Source: Streptomyces roseicoloratus
GTDB lineage: Bacteria; Actinomycetota; Actinomycetes; Streptomycetales; Streptomycetaceae
Assembly (NCBI RefSeq): GCF_004117935.1
Contig: NZ_SDOY01000172.1
Coordinates: forward strand, 62,001-126,000
DNA length: 64,000 nt
Reading direction: 5' to 3'
Notes under the pieces: model-generated
The model's input: the letters and a program-made list of their open reading frames with translations, nothing else
What the model was told of the DNA's origin: nothing
Databases searched by the model: none
Shown: one piece after another, positions 8,476-18,580 of the stretch
Layout of the letters: each line of letters opens with the position of its first letter
Position numbering within the stretch: position 1 is the stretch's first letter
Made by a program: the position numbers and the translations under genes

Positions 8476-8883
8476 GTGGACTATCCGCTTCTCAATATGT
8501 TCTGGACCATCATGTGGGTCTTCCTCTGGATCCTGTGGTTCATGCTGCTCTTCCGCATCATCGGCGACATCTTCCGCGACGACGCCATGAACGGCTGGGG
8601 CAAGGCCGGTTGGACCGCCTTCGTCGTCCTCCTGCCGTTCCTCGGCTGCTTCGTCTACCTCATCGCCCGCGGCAAGGGCATGGGCCGGCGTGAACTGCAG
8701 CGGGCACGCGCGAACGAGCAGGAGTTCCAGGAGTACATCCGGGCCGCCGCCACCGCGACCGGGACACCGTCGGGCGGCACCGGACACGCCGACCAGCTGG
8801 CCAAGCTCGCCGACCTCAAGGACCACGGCCACATCACGGCCGAGGAGTACGCACGGGCCAAGGAGAGGATCCTCGCCGGCTGA
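8476..8883 (+). CDS. membrane protein with PLDc_N-like spans and SHOCT tail
   Basis: A 135-residue protein. Residues 7-30 (MFWTIMWVFLWILWFMLLF) and 45-68 (WTAFVVLLPFLGCFVYLIA) are membrane spans, with an IARGKGM stop-transfer typical of the PLDc_N domain. The C-terminus (about 105-135) is a SHOCT motif, QLAKLADLKDHGHITAEEY followed by ARAKERIL, a small helical hairpin often found at the end of such proteins. A strong GGGAGGAGA precedes GTG 8476. Common in Streptomyces; function unknown. Transcribed in the same direction as the phosphatase but 170 bases away, so probably with its own promoter. Confidence 0.85.
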   Translation: MDYPLLNMFWTIMWVFLWILWFMLLFRIIGDIFRDDAMNGWGKAGWTAFVVLLPFLGCFVYLIARGKGMGRRELQRARANEQEFQEYIRAAATATGTPSGGTGHADQLAKLADLKDHGHITAEEYARAKERILAG

Positions 8884-8958
8884 TGCCCGCCCGAGGCGGA
8901 CGGTGGATGCCCCGAGGCCCGCCCGCACCGCTTCACACCGGCGTGCTCCACACCGGCG

Positions 8959-10542
8959 TCACCCCGTCAGTCGCGCGCGCACCGACCGCGCCGCCCGTCG
9001 TACGGCGGCCCGGGTCTCGGCGGTGTGGTCCAGGAGCTCGAAGCCGTGGCGGGCCGCGGGGACGTCGATGCGCTCGACCTCGGCGCCCGCCCCCTCCGCG
9101 ACGGCGAGGAACCGGTCGACCGTCGCCTGGAACCCCGGGTGCTCCCGTTCCGCCCTGGTCAGGACGACCGGCGGGGACGCCGCCGTCACCCGGTCCGTCG
9201 GCCGGAACCGTTCCTCCACCGCGCGCCAGTCCGGCAGCGGTGCCAGTACCGGATAGCTGAGGGCCACGCAGCGCAGCCACGGCGGCGGGGCCGCGAGCCA
9301 GTCGGCGGCGAGCAGCCCGCCGGCCGAGAAGAACCACAGGGCGATGCGGTCCGGGTCGACCCGCGGGTCCGCGCGGACGAGGTCCACCGCCTCCGCGAGG
9401 TCGTCCGCCGCCCGGACGTAGTCCGCCAGACCGTGGAGCCGATGGTCCAGGGTCGCCCCGACCAGACCGAGGCCCGCGGCGTGCCGCCCGTGGCCGAGGA
9501 GGAACGGGGTGTCCCGGGGCGTGGGCCGCTGGTCCGGGTCGACGGGGCCGCCGTGCACGAACACCACGGCGGGGCGCGGCCCTTCGGCGTCCGGGAGGTG
9601 GAGGTCCACCCGGCCCCGGCGCCGGCGCGGCCGTTCGGGCACGTCGAGGAGGAAGGAGCCGCCGCCGTCGGTGGCGGACGCGGAGTCGGGAAGCCGCAGG
9701 CGCACGCCCTCGCCGGCCGCGGCCCGCAGCAGGACCCCGGCGAGCGGGCCGGGCGTGGACAGCATCGGCCAGTGCCCGGTGGGAAGTTCGAAGAAGCCCA
9801 CGTCGGGACCGGCGAGCGCGCGGAAGCGGGGCGGACCCGAGGCCACCAGCATCTCCACCATGGAGATCGACCCGCCGTTCGCCGTGCACAGCACGCCGGT
9901 CATCGGCCGCTCCGACGGGTCGGCGGTCAGCCGCAGCGGCTGGGTGAGGGTCCGTACGGGCTGCGGCACGGCCAGCCGGTCCAGCCGGGCCAGGTGCTCC
10001 TCGGTCAGCCCCTCCGTACTGCCCCAGCGCACCCATCCCGCGCCCATGGGCGCCGGGACCGGAGTGGTGCCGTCCGCGCGCGCCAGGGCGGACGGATCGG
10101 GGACGAAGGCGCTCGCCGGATCGCCGTCCGCCGGCATGCCCGCGTCCAGGTACACCACCCGGGCACACCGCTCCGGCCGCCGGTCGGCGGCCCCCAGCAC
10201 CGGATGGATCCCGTAGTCGTGGCCGACGAGCACCACGGGGCCGTGTCCGTCGGCCCCGGCCCGGTCGATCGCCCGGACCACGTCCTCGACGTGCGTCTCC
10301 AGATCGACCTCGGGCGCCGCGGGGGTCCGACCCGCCGCCACCCCGTCCTCCGGCGCCTCGCCGTCCGGCCGCCGGCCACCGGCCGTCGCCGTCGCCCCCT
10401 CCTCCGCCCGGCCGTCACCGGCCGTCATGCCGGTGAGGTTCACCGGATACGCGGCGGCCCCGGCCTCCCGCAGCCGCGCCGCGGTCTCCTCCCAGACCCA
10501 CCCACCGGTGAAGGGCCCCGACACCAACACGAAAGCGGTCAT
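8959..10542 (-). CDS. two-domain fused alpha/beta hydrolase
   Basis: A 527-residue protein made of two alpha/beta-hydrolase folds. Domain 1 (about 1-270) starts with an oxyanion strand TAFVLVSGPFTGGWVW as in the hydroxynitrile lyase/EstA group, but the nucleophile elbow reads VVLVGHDYGIHP with Asp109 where Ser is usual; its acid and His partners are not clear. Domain 2 (about 300-520) resembles dienelactone hydrolase/BD-FAE esterases: PAVVFVHGG oxyanion loop, elbow WFFSAGG (first Gly replaced by Phe) and a late His in ARHGFELLDH. A low-complexity spacer (about 40-78) interrupts domain 1. ATG 10542 follows AGAGAGGAAC. No signal peptide. Substrate unknown. Confidence 0.78.
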   Translation of the reverse strand: MTAFVLVSGPFTGGWVWEETAARLREAGAAAYPVNLTGMTAGDGRAEEGATATAGGRRPDGEAPEDGVAAGRTPAAPEVDLETHVEDVVRAIDRAGADGHGPVVLVGHDYGIHPVLGAADRRPERCARVVYLDAGMPADGDPASAFVPDPSALARADGTTPVPAPMGAGWVRWGSTEGLTEEHLARLDRLAVPQPVRTLTQPLRLTADPSERPMTGVLCTANGGSISMVEMLVASGPPRFRALAGPDVGFFELPTGHWPMLSTPGPLAGVLLRAAAGEGVRLRLPDSASATDGGGSFLLDVPERPRRRRGRVDLHLPDAEGPRPAVVFVHGGPVDPDQRPTPRDTPFLLGHGRHAAGLGLVGATLDHRLHGLADYVRAADDLAEAVDLVRADPRVDPDRIALWFFSAGGLLAADWLAAPPPWLRCVALSYPVLAPLPDWRAVEERFRPTDRVTAASPPVVLTRAEREHPGFQATVDRFLAVAEGAGAEVERIDVPAARHGFELLDHTAETRAAVRRAARSVRARLTG

Positions 10543-10643
10543 CGCGCGTTCCTCTCTCTCGTCCCGTCCCGCCTTGCTCCGTACGCGGGGCACCGTAGGA
10601 ACTCCTGCTGGGGGAGGTTCAAGCGCGACGTAGGCTCGTGACC

Positions 10644-11267
10644 ATGGGTCTGGACATCACGGTGCTGATCGCCGACTGGTCGTGGCTGGGCGCGGCCCCC
10701 GTCCCGGAGCGGGCGGGACTGCTGCGCGACGCCTGGTACGACGACGCGACCGGGTTCTGGGAGGCCGACGCGCCCGTCGTCGACGGCGGCTGGACACTGC
10801 CGCGCGGACCTCACCAGGACCGCTTCGCGCGCTACGGGTTCACCCGGACCAGTCCTTCGTACAAGCCGCACTTCTGGGCCGGCAGCCGCTGGGAGGACGT
10901 CCGCGACCACGTCGACCGCGCGCTGCGCGACGACCTGGACACCGTGCTGCGCGGCCTGGTCTGGGACGGGCCGGAGGGAGTCGGACTCCGGGTCGAACCA
11001 GAGGTGTTCGGCGCCGGTCCCGACGCGTACGGCGTGCTCGTCGCCCGGACGCCGGCCGGCGTCCGGGAACTCGTCGCCGCCTGGGACCGGGCGGCGAGAC
11101 GGCCGCCCGGACTCGGCGTACTGCGGGCGCCGTTCGACGCCCACGCCGCCGATCCCACCGGATGGGTGGGCGAGTTCGGCGCCTTCGAACTGCTCCTGCG
11201 GGACTGGGGTCTCGTCCTCACGGAGGCCGCGCGCCGTGGCTGGGCCGTCGTGGGGCTCAGTGAATAG
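10644..11267 (+). CDS. hypothetical cytoplasmic protein
   Basis: A 207-residue acidic, Trp-rich protein beginning MGLDITVLIADWSWL. I do not recognise a named family. The sequence has no membrane span, signal peptide or catalytic motif that I can see. The start could be ATG 10644 or GTG 10638; neither has a clear ribosome site. It is divergent from the double hydrolase and its stop overlaps the start of the MerR gene by eight bases, so the two are probably coexpressed. Confidence 0.75.
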   Translation: MGLDITVLIADWSWLGAAPVPERAGLLRDAWYDDATGFWEADAPVVDGGWTLPRGPHQDRFARYGFTRTSPSYKPHFWAGSRWEDVRDHVDRALRDDLDTVLRGLVWDGPEGVGLRVEPEVFGAGPDAYGVLVARTPAGVRELVAAWDRAARRPPGLGVLRAPFDAHAADPTGWVGEFGAFELLLRDWGLVLTEAARRGWAVVGLSE

Positions 11268-12369
11268 CGGGGGCGACGGGCTGTGGAGCATCGGCGAGCT
11301 CGCCGAGCGGGCTCGTACCACCGTCAAGACCGTCCGCTTCTACTCGGACCGCGGGCTGCTGCCCGAGGCCGGCCGTACCGGCGGCGGGCACCGGCGGTAC
11401 GGGCCGCCGGCCCTGGAGCGACTGCTGCTGATCCGCTCGCTGCGCACGCTCGACCTGCCCGTGACCGACGTGGGCCGGGTCCTCGACCGGGACGACGCCC
11501 TCGAGGACGTCGTGGCGCGGCGGCTCGGCGAGGTCGGCCGGCGGCTGACCGCGCTCCGCTGGCACGAGGCCTCGTTGCTGCTGCTCCAGGACTGCGCCCC
11601 GGACGAGCGGGCCGAGCGGCTCCGGCTGCTCGGCGGGCTGTCCACGCCGCCCGACACCACGGCGCTCGCCCGGTTCTGGCGGCGCAGCCTGCCCGTCCGG
11701 TTCCCGGCGCGGCTCGCGGCCTCGGTCGTGGAGGCGGCCGTGCCGCAGCCGCCGGACGACCCCACACCGGCGCAGGTCCTGGCCTTCGCCCGGCTGCACG
11801 AGCTGGTCGCCGCGGCACCCGCACCCGCCGTCCACCTCGCCGGCGTGGACCACCGACCGGTTCCGCTCTACACCGGGCTCGCCGAGGCGTACGAGCTGGC
11901 CGCCGCCGACCCGGCCCCTGCCGACCCGGCCCCGTTCGAGCCTGCCTCGGCCGACCCGACTTCGGCCGACCCGGCCGCTGCGGGACCGCTGACGGGGGTA
12001 CCGGCCACCGCCGGCCCGGCTGTCGGCGGTCCGGACGCCGCCGGTGGGCCGGCCACGGCCGCGGCGGCCGCCGCGGCGTCGGCGGGAGGGCGGCTGCCCG
12101 GCCCGCGCCAGGCTCTCGACCGCTTCGTGGCCGCCTACGCCGACGCGCTGGGCGCGCGGGACACCATGGTGTTCCGCCGCCGTCTGGCGCGGCTCCTCGT
12201 CGCCGGGGCCGATCCGCTGACCGGCCGCTACTGGCAGCTCGCCGGCGAACTCCGGGCGCTGGAGGACGGACCCACCGCCGGTGCCGTGCACGGCCGGCTG
12301 TGCCTGGCCCTCAAGTCGGACCTCGCGGGGCCGGAGCGCGCTCCGGCCGTACGGACCTGGGGCGCGTGA
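11260..12369 (+). CDS. MerR-family transcriptional regulator with long C-terminal domain
   Basis: A 369-residue regulator. The first 75 residues are a MerR winged helix: WSIGELAERARTTVKTVRFY, a wing with GGGHRRYGPPALERLLLI and the start of the dimer coiled coil. The rest is a large helical effector part of unknown ligand, interrupted near residues 215-270 by a low-complexity linker of Ala-Asp-Pro repeats (ADPAPADPAPFEPASADP). Many MerR proteins are about 130 or 270 residues; this one is extended by the linker. GTG 11260 overlaps the upstream stop. A target gene is not obvious; the coupled upstream gene is the best candidate partner. Confidence 0.88.
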   Translation: MNSGGDGLWSIGELAERARTTVKTVRFYSDRGLLPEAGRTGGGHRRYGPPALERLLLIRSLRTLDLPVTDVGRVLDRDDALEDVVARRLGEVGRRLTALRWHEASLLLLQDCAPDERAERLRLLGGLSTPPDTTALARFWRRSLPVRFPARLAASVVEAAVPQPPDDPTPAQVLAFARLHELVAAAPAPAVHLAGVDHRPVPLYTGLAEAYELAAADPAPADPAPFEPASADPTSADPAAAGPLTGVPATAGPAVGGPDAAGGPATAAAAAAASAGGRLPGPRQALDRFVAAYADALGARDTMVFRRRLARLLVAGADPLTGRYWQLAGELRALEDGPTAGAVHGRLCLALKSDLAGPERAPAVRTWGA

Positions 12370-12403
12370 CCGCCCGGTCGGCAGGGCGCCGGCCCCGGCC
12401 GAC

Positions 12404-13180
12404 TCAGGCGTTCGGGTCGAACGGGATGCCCGCCGGCTTGGCGCGGGACAGCGCGGAGGCGAAGTCGGCGTCCCGGATCTTGAGGGTGGCCGAGCCGAAG
12501 TCCGCGCCGGTCAGCTTCTCCCGCAGGCCCGCCGGGTAACCGTTCCAGCCGACGAGCCGCGGGTAGAACCAGCGCCCGGTGGAGTTCTCGATCTGGTCGT
12601 CGGTGGCGTTGGCGAAGCGGTAGCAGTGCGTGGAGAGCCCGTCCTTGTGGTAGACGATCTTGGGGTGGGTGCCGTCGAAGCGCACCGAGGAGCGGGCGGC
12701 CACCTGGTAGCCGCTGTGCTGCGAGACCGACACGTACTGGACCTCGTTCCCGCTGATCCAGACGACGACGTGTTCCCAGTCGTGGGTGTGCCCGATCGCG
12801 AGGGGACCCCAGGTCGCCTGGTCCTTCTCGTAGTAGCCGGCGTAGACGACGGCGCACCAGCCGTTGTTGCACTTCGCGCGGGAGTAGCTGTTGGCCGAGG
12901 CCAGCTGGGCGGGGTCGTGGCAGTGGCCGTTGACCGTGCCGCCGAGCTTGAGGCCGGGGTTGAGGGTCCCGTCGGAGCCGATGGCGGCCGTCATGTAGCA
13001 GCCGTCGGTGTCGAAGTCGTACGCGGGGGCGAAGGTCTGCTCGAGCCCGTCGGCGTTCTGCGCCAGCGGCGGGAGCACCGCCGCGTGGGCGGTGGCCGGG
13101 ATGCCGACGACGAGGGCGAGGGCGCACAGCAGGGCGGCGAGCGCCGTCCGGCGGCGCCCCGGCGCAGAGATCAGGTGCAC
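12404..13180 (-). CDS. secreted NPP1-family (necrosis-inducing-like) protein
   Basis: A 258-residue exported protein. A signal peptide (RRRTALAALLCALALVVGIP, cleavage after TAHA) is followed by the NPP1/NLP fold. The family heptapeptide appears as GHTHDWEHVVVW, close to the GHRHDWE consensus that binds the divalent metal and glycosylinositol phosphorylceramides in plant-active members. A Cys pair (CYM and GHCHD, CNNGWC) may form disulfides. GTG 13180 follows AAGGAG by six bases. Bacterial saprophytic members are common and their role is unclear; the Thr in place of Arg in the heptapeptide may matter for activity. Confidence 0.85.
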   Translation of the reverse strand: MHLISAPGRRRTALAALLCALALVVGIPATAHAAVLPPLAQNADGLEQTFAPAYDFDTDGCYMTAAIGSDGTLNPGLKLGGTVNGHCHDPAQLASANSYSRAKCNNGWCAVVYAGYYEKDQATWGPLAIGHTHDWEHVVVWISGNEVQYVSVSQHSGYQVAARSSVRFDGTHPKIVYHKDGLSTHCYRFANATDDQIENSTGRWFYPRLVGWNGYPAGLREKLTGADFGSATLKIRDADFASALSRAKPAGIPFDPNA

Positions 13181-13791
13181 GTCAACTCCTTGGGTGTGGG
13201 GGCGGGTCACCTTCGCAGTCGGGTGCGCGCAGCGTCAACCGTCATGCGCAGAAAGGGGAGTTGTGAATCGACGGGGGAGGGTTGCGGAACGCCGGTGTGG
13301 GGCGCGGCAGCGTGGGGAGGGGCGCGCGTGAGGCCGCGCATGCCGTCAAGGGGCGGCGCGAGCTTCGCCGGATCGTGCGGTTTCGGGCTTGGGGATCAAG
13401 GTGCGGGGCGGGGACACGGCAAGATCGTGCGAGGACGGGATCGTTTCCGAACAGGGGCCGTGGGGGCTCCTGGATCCCGTGTCCGAGCGTCGTGCGCCGA
13501 TATCGCCGCTCGCCCGCCGCCCCCGGACGAGGCTCCGCTCCGGGGGTGGCGCCACACTCGCCCGTATCGCCCGCCGAAGGTGTCAAGCGGCCTGTCACGA
13601 CAATCTTTCTGACGGGGCGTCAGTAGTGGCGGGAATCGTGTCTGTACATGCCTACCGGCGGGTTCTACTCTCAAGTCGCTTTGCGCGTACACCCCCACCC
13701 CACACGTCAGCCCACGCGCAGACGGTCACCACGCGCCGAACGGCGCATCCGCACCTCCTCGCTCCCCACACCCCACCACCGAGGAGATCCC
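13181..13791. other. divergent intergenic region of about 610 bases
   Basis: No gene is supported. The region separates two divergently transcribed secreted-protein genes. It holds a perfect inverted repeat CTGACG-GGG-CGTCAG at 13609-13623 (listed separately). The right end carries GAGGAGATCCC, the ribosome site of the next gene. Confidence 0.6.
13609..13623. promoter_or_regulatory. inverted repeat, possible operator
   Basis: A perfect 6-bp dyad, CTGACG and CGTCAG, around GGG, about 170 bases ahead of the secreted-protein gene at 13792. It could be an operator, but no binding protein can be named from the sequence. Confidence 0.35.
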
Positions 13792-14448
13792 ATGTCCAAG
13801 CTGCTCACCGCCGCGACCGGTCTCGCCGCGGCCACCGCGCTCACCCTCGGCGGCACCGGCACCCAGGCGGCCTCCACCACGCTGCTCCCCGCCGGGCACT
13901 CCTTCGCCGCCGAACTCACCGGCAAGGCCACCTTCGTGGCCGGTTCGACCACCATGACCTGCACGGTCTCCGCCTCCGTGCCGACCACCGGCCCGAACAA
14001 CCAGGTCCCGGCCGCGCCCGCCAACCACAACGAGGCCGGCCCCGTCACCGTGCCCATCAACCCGCCCACCTTCAGCGGCTGTTCGACCAGTGTCTTCGGC
14101 GTCAGCGTGACCGTCACCGCCAACGCCGCCAACGGCGCCTGGACGCTCTCCGCCCAGAACGGCGCACCGGTCACCGCCGGGTTCACCATCCCCAAGGGCG
14201 GTGTCGTGCTCAAGACCAGCGGCTTCGCGTCCTGCACCATCACCGCCTCGCCCGCCGGGCCCACCGCCGTCGACGGCACCTGGACCAACGGCGCGCCGTC
14301 CGCCCTCGCCATCAGCGGCGCACCGGTCCCGGCCACCGTCACCGGCGGCTTCCTGTGCCCGACCGGCAACCAGTCGGCCACCTTCACCGCCACCTATCGG
14401 ATCACCGACACCACGGACCCCGCCCAGCAGATCACCGTCACCGGCTGA
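13792..14448 (+). CDS. secreted protein of unknown function
   Basis: A 218-residue exported protein. The signal peptide is MSKLLTAATGLAAATALTLG with cleavage near GTQAAS. The mature part is rich in Thr, Ala, Pro and Val with beta-strand-like alternation and three or four Cys (MTCTVSAS, FSGCSTSV, FASCTITAS, GFLCPTG), spaced so that two disulfides are plausible. It looks like an extracellular beta-sandwich, but I cannot name the family. ATG 13792 follows GAGGAG with good spacing. It may bind wall or polymer, judging only from its neighbours. Confidence 0.82.
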   Translation: MSKLLTAATGLAAATALTLGGTGTQAASTTLLPAGHSFAAELTGKATFVAGSTTMTCTVSASVPTTGPNNQVPAAPANHNEAGPVTVPINPPTFSGCSTSVFGVSVTVTANAANGAWTLSAQNGAPVTAGFTIPKGGVVLKTSGFASCTITASPAGPTAVDGTWTNGAPSALAISGAPVPATVTGGFLCPTGNQSATFTATYRITDTTDPAQQITVTG

Positions 14449-14642
14449 CCCCCGCAGGGCCCGGCGCCGCAGACCACGTCCCGCCCGTCACGTCTCGGCG
14501 GTCCGGGACGGGTCCGGCCGTTCCGTCGCGCGTCCGCCTGATCTTCGGCATCCTGGTGGCCTGAAGTGCGCGCCCCGCACGACGAGTCGGGGCGCGGTGG
14601 GGCGATCCGGGGCGGGGGCCGCGGAGGGGGGAGGCGTGGCGG

Positions 14643-15734
14643 ATGGGTGCGCGCGACACACAGGGCGGAGCCGGCGACGGCAAGCTCGCGGAGGAGGACG
14701 GCATCACCGAAAGCGCCGGCGATGCCCCGCCAGCCGGCGGCTCGCGCCCGCGCCGCCGCCGGCCCCGGGCGCGGACGGTGCTGCTCGGGGCGCTCGCCCT
14801 GCTGGTCGGGGCGGTGCTGCTGACCGCCGGCGCGGGCTACTGGGCGTACCAGCACTACACGGGCCGGGTGCAGCGGATCCCGCAGACCTTCCCGACCGAC
14901 GCCCCGGTGCCCGCGGCGTCCAAGGGCGGCCGGAACTTCCTCCTCGTCGGCCTCGACTCGCGCTCCGAGGTGCCCACGACCGGCAGCGACGCCAAGGGCA
15001 GGCTGTGGACGTACGGCGACCAGCGCAGCGACGCGATGATGCTGGTCCACATCCCGGACGACCACTCCGCCGCCTACGTGGTGTCGCTGCCGCGCGACTC
15101 CTGGGTGGACGTCCCCGGCCGCGGCAAGGCGAAGCTCAACGCGGCCTTCTCCTGGGGCGGGCCGCCGCTGCTCATCGACACGGTGCAGCGGCTGACCGAC
15201 GTCCGGGTCGACCACTTCGCCGTCATCGACTGGAACGGCTTCCGCAAACTCACCGACGCCGTCGGCGGCGTCGACGTCATCATGTCCGACGGCGAGCGCA
15301 GGCACCTGAACGGCGAACAGGCCCTGGACTACGTGGGGGAGCGGAAGAACCTGCCCAACGGCGACTTCGACCGGACGCACCGGCAGCAGAACTACCTGCG
15401 CACCGTCCTGGAGAAGGTGATGGGTTCCGCGTCACTCACGGACCCGGCGGGGCTGAAGAGGACCCTCGACATCTTCACCGAGACGGTCTCCGTCGACGAG
15501 CGGTTCGGCGACGGCGAGATGCGCGAACTGGTCTGGAACATGCGGTCGGTGCGCGCGGGCGACATGACCTTCATGAACGCGCCCGTGAAGGGCACCGGAA
15601 CGGAGCGCGGACAGTCGGTGGTCCACCTCGACCGGGCACGGTGCGCCGCCCTCTGGAAGGCGTTCAAGGACGACACCGTGGAGGACTACGTGAACACCCA
15701 TCCGATCGACCGACTGCGGCCCGCGACCAACTGA
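14643..15734 (+). CDS. LytR-CpsA-Psr (LCP) family cell-wall glycopolymer ligase
   Basis: A 363-residue membrane-anchored enzyme. A cytoplasmic Arg-rich segment (RPRRRRPRART) precedes one membrane span (about 45-68, VLLGALALLVGAVLLTAGAGYW). The outside LCP domain has the typical LLVGLDSR, GDQRSDAMMLVHI, SLPRDSWVDVPG, KLNAAFSWGG, DHFAVIDWNGFRKLTDAVGG and DRTHRQQNYL motifs, with the Asp and Arg residues that hold the Mg-polyprenyl-phosphate. LCP enzymes transfer wall polymers such as teichuronic or teichoic acids to peptidoglycan. ATG 14643 follows a GGAGG-rich stretch. It is monocistronic. Confidence 0.93.
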   Translation: MGARDTQGGAGDGKLAEEDGITESAGDAPPAGGSRPRRRRPRARTVLLGALALLVGAVLLTAGAGYWAYQHYTGRVQRIPQTFPTDAPVPAASKGGRNFLLVGLDSRSEVPTTGSDAKGRLWTYGDQRSDAMMLVHIPDDHSAAYVVSLPRDSWVDVPGRGKAKLNAAFSWGGPPLLIDTVQRLTDVRVDHFAVIDWNGFRKLTDAVGGVDVIMSDGERRHLNGEQALDYVGERKNLPNGDFDRTHRQQNYLRTVLEKVMGSASLTDPAGLKRTLDIFTETVSVDERFGDGEMRELVWNMRSVRAGDMTFMNAPVKGTGTERGQSVVHLDRARCAALWKAFKDDTVEDYVNTHPIDRLRPATN

Positions 15735-15763
15735 CTCCGCATCCAGGGGGACTTGACGCGGGG

Positions 15764-15794
15764 ATTGGTCCAGTCCAGATTGGTCCAGTCCAAT
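15764..15794. promoter_or_regulatory. chi-type direct repeat in the chitinase promoter
   Basis: Two perfect copies of ATTGGTCCAGTCC at 15764-15776 and 15779-15791; the second copy continues to form the dyad ATTGG...CCAAT. A -35-like TTGACG lies at 15753-15758, so the repeats overlap the -10 region. Twelve-base direct repeats of this TGGTCCAG type are a known hallmark of Streptomyces chitinase promoters and resemble the DasR (dre) site. DasR control is inferred from that knowledge. Confidence 0.75.
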
Positions 15795-15834
15795 CCGTGA
15801 CCGCTTCCCCTCCTCAACTCCCCCTGGAGGTACG

Positions 15835-17505
15835 GTGCTCATCCGCAACCGCCTGGTGGCGTCGCTCGGCGCGTCGCTCCTCGGTGCGGCGGCCCTCGTC
15901 GCCCTTCCCACCCCAGCCCAGGCCGCCAACCTGCTGACCGACCCCGGCTTCGAATCCGGCGCCCTGACCGGCTGGAGCTGCTCCGGCGGCACCGGTTCCG
16001 TCGTCTCCACCCCCGTGCACGGTGGCACCAAGGCACTGGCCGGCGCCGCGAGCGCCTCCGACAACGCCAAGTGCTCCCAGACCGTCGCCGTCCAGCCCAA
16101 CACCACGTACACCCTGTCCGGCTGGGTCCGCGGCAGCTACGTCTACCTCGGCGTCGACGGCGGCGGCTCCACCTGGACCGCGTCCGCCCCCTCGTACCAG
16201 CAGCTCCAGCTGAGCTTCACCACCGGCGCGTCGCAGACCAGCGCGACGGTCTACACCCACGGCTGGTACGGCCAGGGCACCTACCACGCCGACGACATCA
16301 GCCTCGACGGACCCGGAGGCGGAGGCGGCACCGACACACAGGCACCGACCGCGCCCACCGGCCTCCAGGCCACCGGCACGACCTCGTCCACGGTGTCGCT
16401 GTCCTGGACCGCCGCCACCGACAACGTCGGCGTGACCGGCTACGACGTCTACCGGGGCGCCACCAAGGTCAGCACCGTGACCGGCACGAGCGCCACCGTC
16501 GGCGGACTCGCCGCGAACACCGCGTACACCTTCACCGTCAAGGCCCGCGACGCCGCCGGCAACGTCTCCCCGGCCTCCGGCGCCGTCACCGCCACCACCA
16601 CCCCCGGCGGAGGCGGCGGCACCGGCTTCAAGCAGGCCGCCCCCTACCTCTACCTCGGCTGGGGCAACCCGCCCGCGCCCGCCACGGTCATGAACGCCAC
16701 CGGCATCAAGACCTTCACCATGGCCTTCATCCTCTCCTCCGGCGGCTGCAACCCGGCCTGGGACGGCCAGCGTCCGCTCACCGGCGGCGTCGACCAGTCC
16801 ACCATCGGCGCCATCCGGGCCGCCGGCGGCGACATCGTCCCCTCCATCGGCGGCTGGTCGGGCAACAAGCTCGGCCCCAACTGCTCGACCCCGGAGGCCC
16901 TGGCCGGCGCCTACCAGAAGGTCATCGACGCGTACGGCCTGAAGTCGATCGACGTCGACATCGAGAACACCGACGAATTCGAGAACGCCGTCGTCCAGGA
17001 CCGCATCCTCAACGCCCTGAAGATCGTCAAGGCCGGCAATCCCGGCCTGAGGACGATCCTCACCTTCGGCACCTCGACCACCGGCCCGACCTCCTGGGGC
17101 AACCGGCTCATCGAGCAGTCCAAGGCGCTGAACGCCGGCATCGACGTCTTCACCATCATGCCCTTCGACTTCGGCGGCGGCGCCGACATGTACGGCAACA
17201 CGGTCAACGCCACCGAGGGCCTGAAGAACAAGCTGAAGTCCGTCTACGGCTGGGACGACGCCACCGCCTACGCCCACATCGGCATCTCCGGCATGAACGG
17301 CCTCTCCGACCAGCAGGAGGTCACCTCCCTGGAGGCCTGGACCAAGATCCGCGACTGGGCCAACGCCCATCACCTCGCCCGGCTCGCCTTCTGGTCCGTC
17401 AACCGGGACCGCGGCTGCGCCGGCGGCGGCGTGACCGAGACCTGCTCCGGCATCGCCCAGCCCGACTGGGAGTTCACCCGCATCACCGCCGGCTTCACCG
17501 GCTGA
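15835..17505 (+). CDS. secreted GH18 chitinase with carbohydrate-binding and FnIII domains
   Basis: A 556-residue exported chitinase. Signal peptide 1-30; a beta-sandwich carbohydrate-binding module about 31-158 (LLTDPGFESGALTGWSCSGG start); a Gly linker; a fibronectin type III domain about 168-255 (TAPTGLQATGTTSSTVSLSW); a second Gly linker; and the GH18 barrel about 265-556. The catalytic motif is SIDVDIEN with Glu377 as the acid; the strand SIGGWSG and the late FWSVNRDRGC are also typical. It hydrolyses chitin outside the cell. GTG 15835 follows CTGGAGG. The promoter repeats at 15764 point to chitin induction. Confidence 0.95.
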   Translation: MLIRNRLVASLGASLLGAAALVALPTPAQAANLLTDPGFESGALTGWSCSGGTGSVVSTPVHGGTKALAGAASASDNAKCSQTVAVQPNTTYTLSGWVRGSYVYLGVDGGGSTWTASAPSYQQLQLSFTTGASQTSATVYTHGWYGQGTYHADDISLDGPGGGGGTDTQAPTAPTGLQATGTTSSTVSLSWTAATDNVGVTGYDVYRGATKVSTVTGTSATVGGLAANTAYTFTVKARDAAGNVSPASGAVTATTTPGGGGGTGFKQAAPYLYLGWGNPPAPATVMNATGIKTFTMAFILSSGGCNPAWDGQRPLTGGVDQSTIGAIRAAGGDIVPSIGGWSGNKLGPNCSTPEALAGAYQKVIDAYGLKSIDVDIENTDEFENAVVQDRILNALKIVKAGNPGLRTILTFGTSTTGPTSWGNRLIEQSKALNAGIDVFTIMPFDFGGGADMYGNTVNATEGLKNKLKSVYGWDDATAYAHIGISGMNGLSDQQEVTSLEAWTKIRDWANAHHLARLAFWSVNRDRGCAGGGVTETCSGIAQPDWEFTRITAGFTG

Positions 17506-17506
17506 A

Positions 17507-17556
17507 CCGACTCCTTCGGATCCGGGGCGGACCCGCCCGGGATCCGGAGGAATCGG
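17507..17556. terminator. bidirectional terminator hairpin
   Basis: A long imperfect inverted repeat (CCGACTCCTTCGGATCC pairing with GGATCCGGAGGAATCGG, arms continuing through GC pairs) fills the 52-base gap between the converging chitinase and oligopeptide ATPase genes. Confidence 0.75.
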
Positions 17557-17557
17557 T

Positions 17558-18576
<1,019 letters not shown>

Positions 18577-18580
<4 letters not shown>

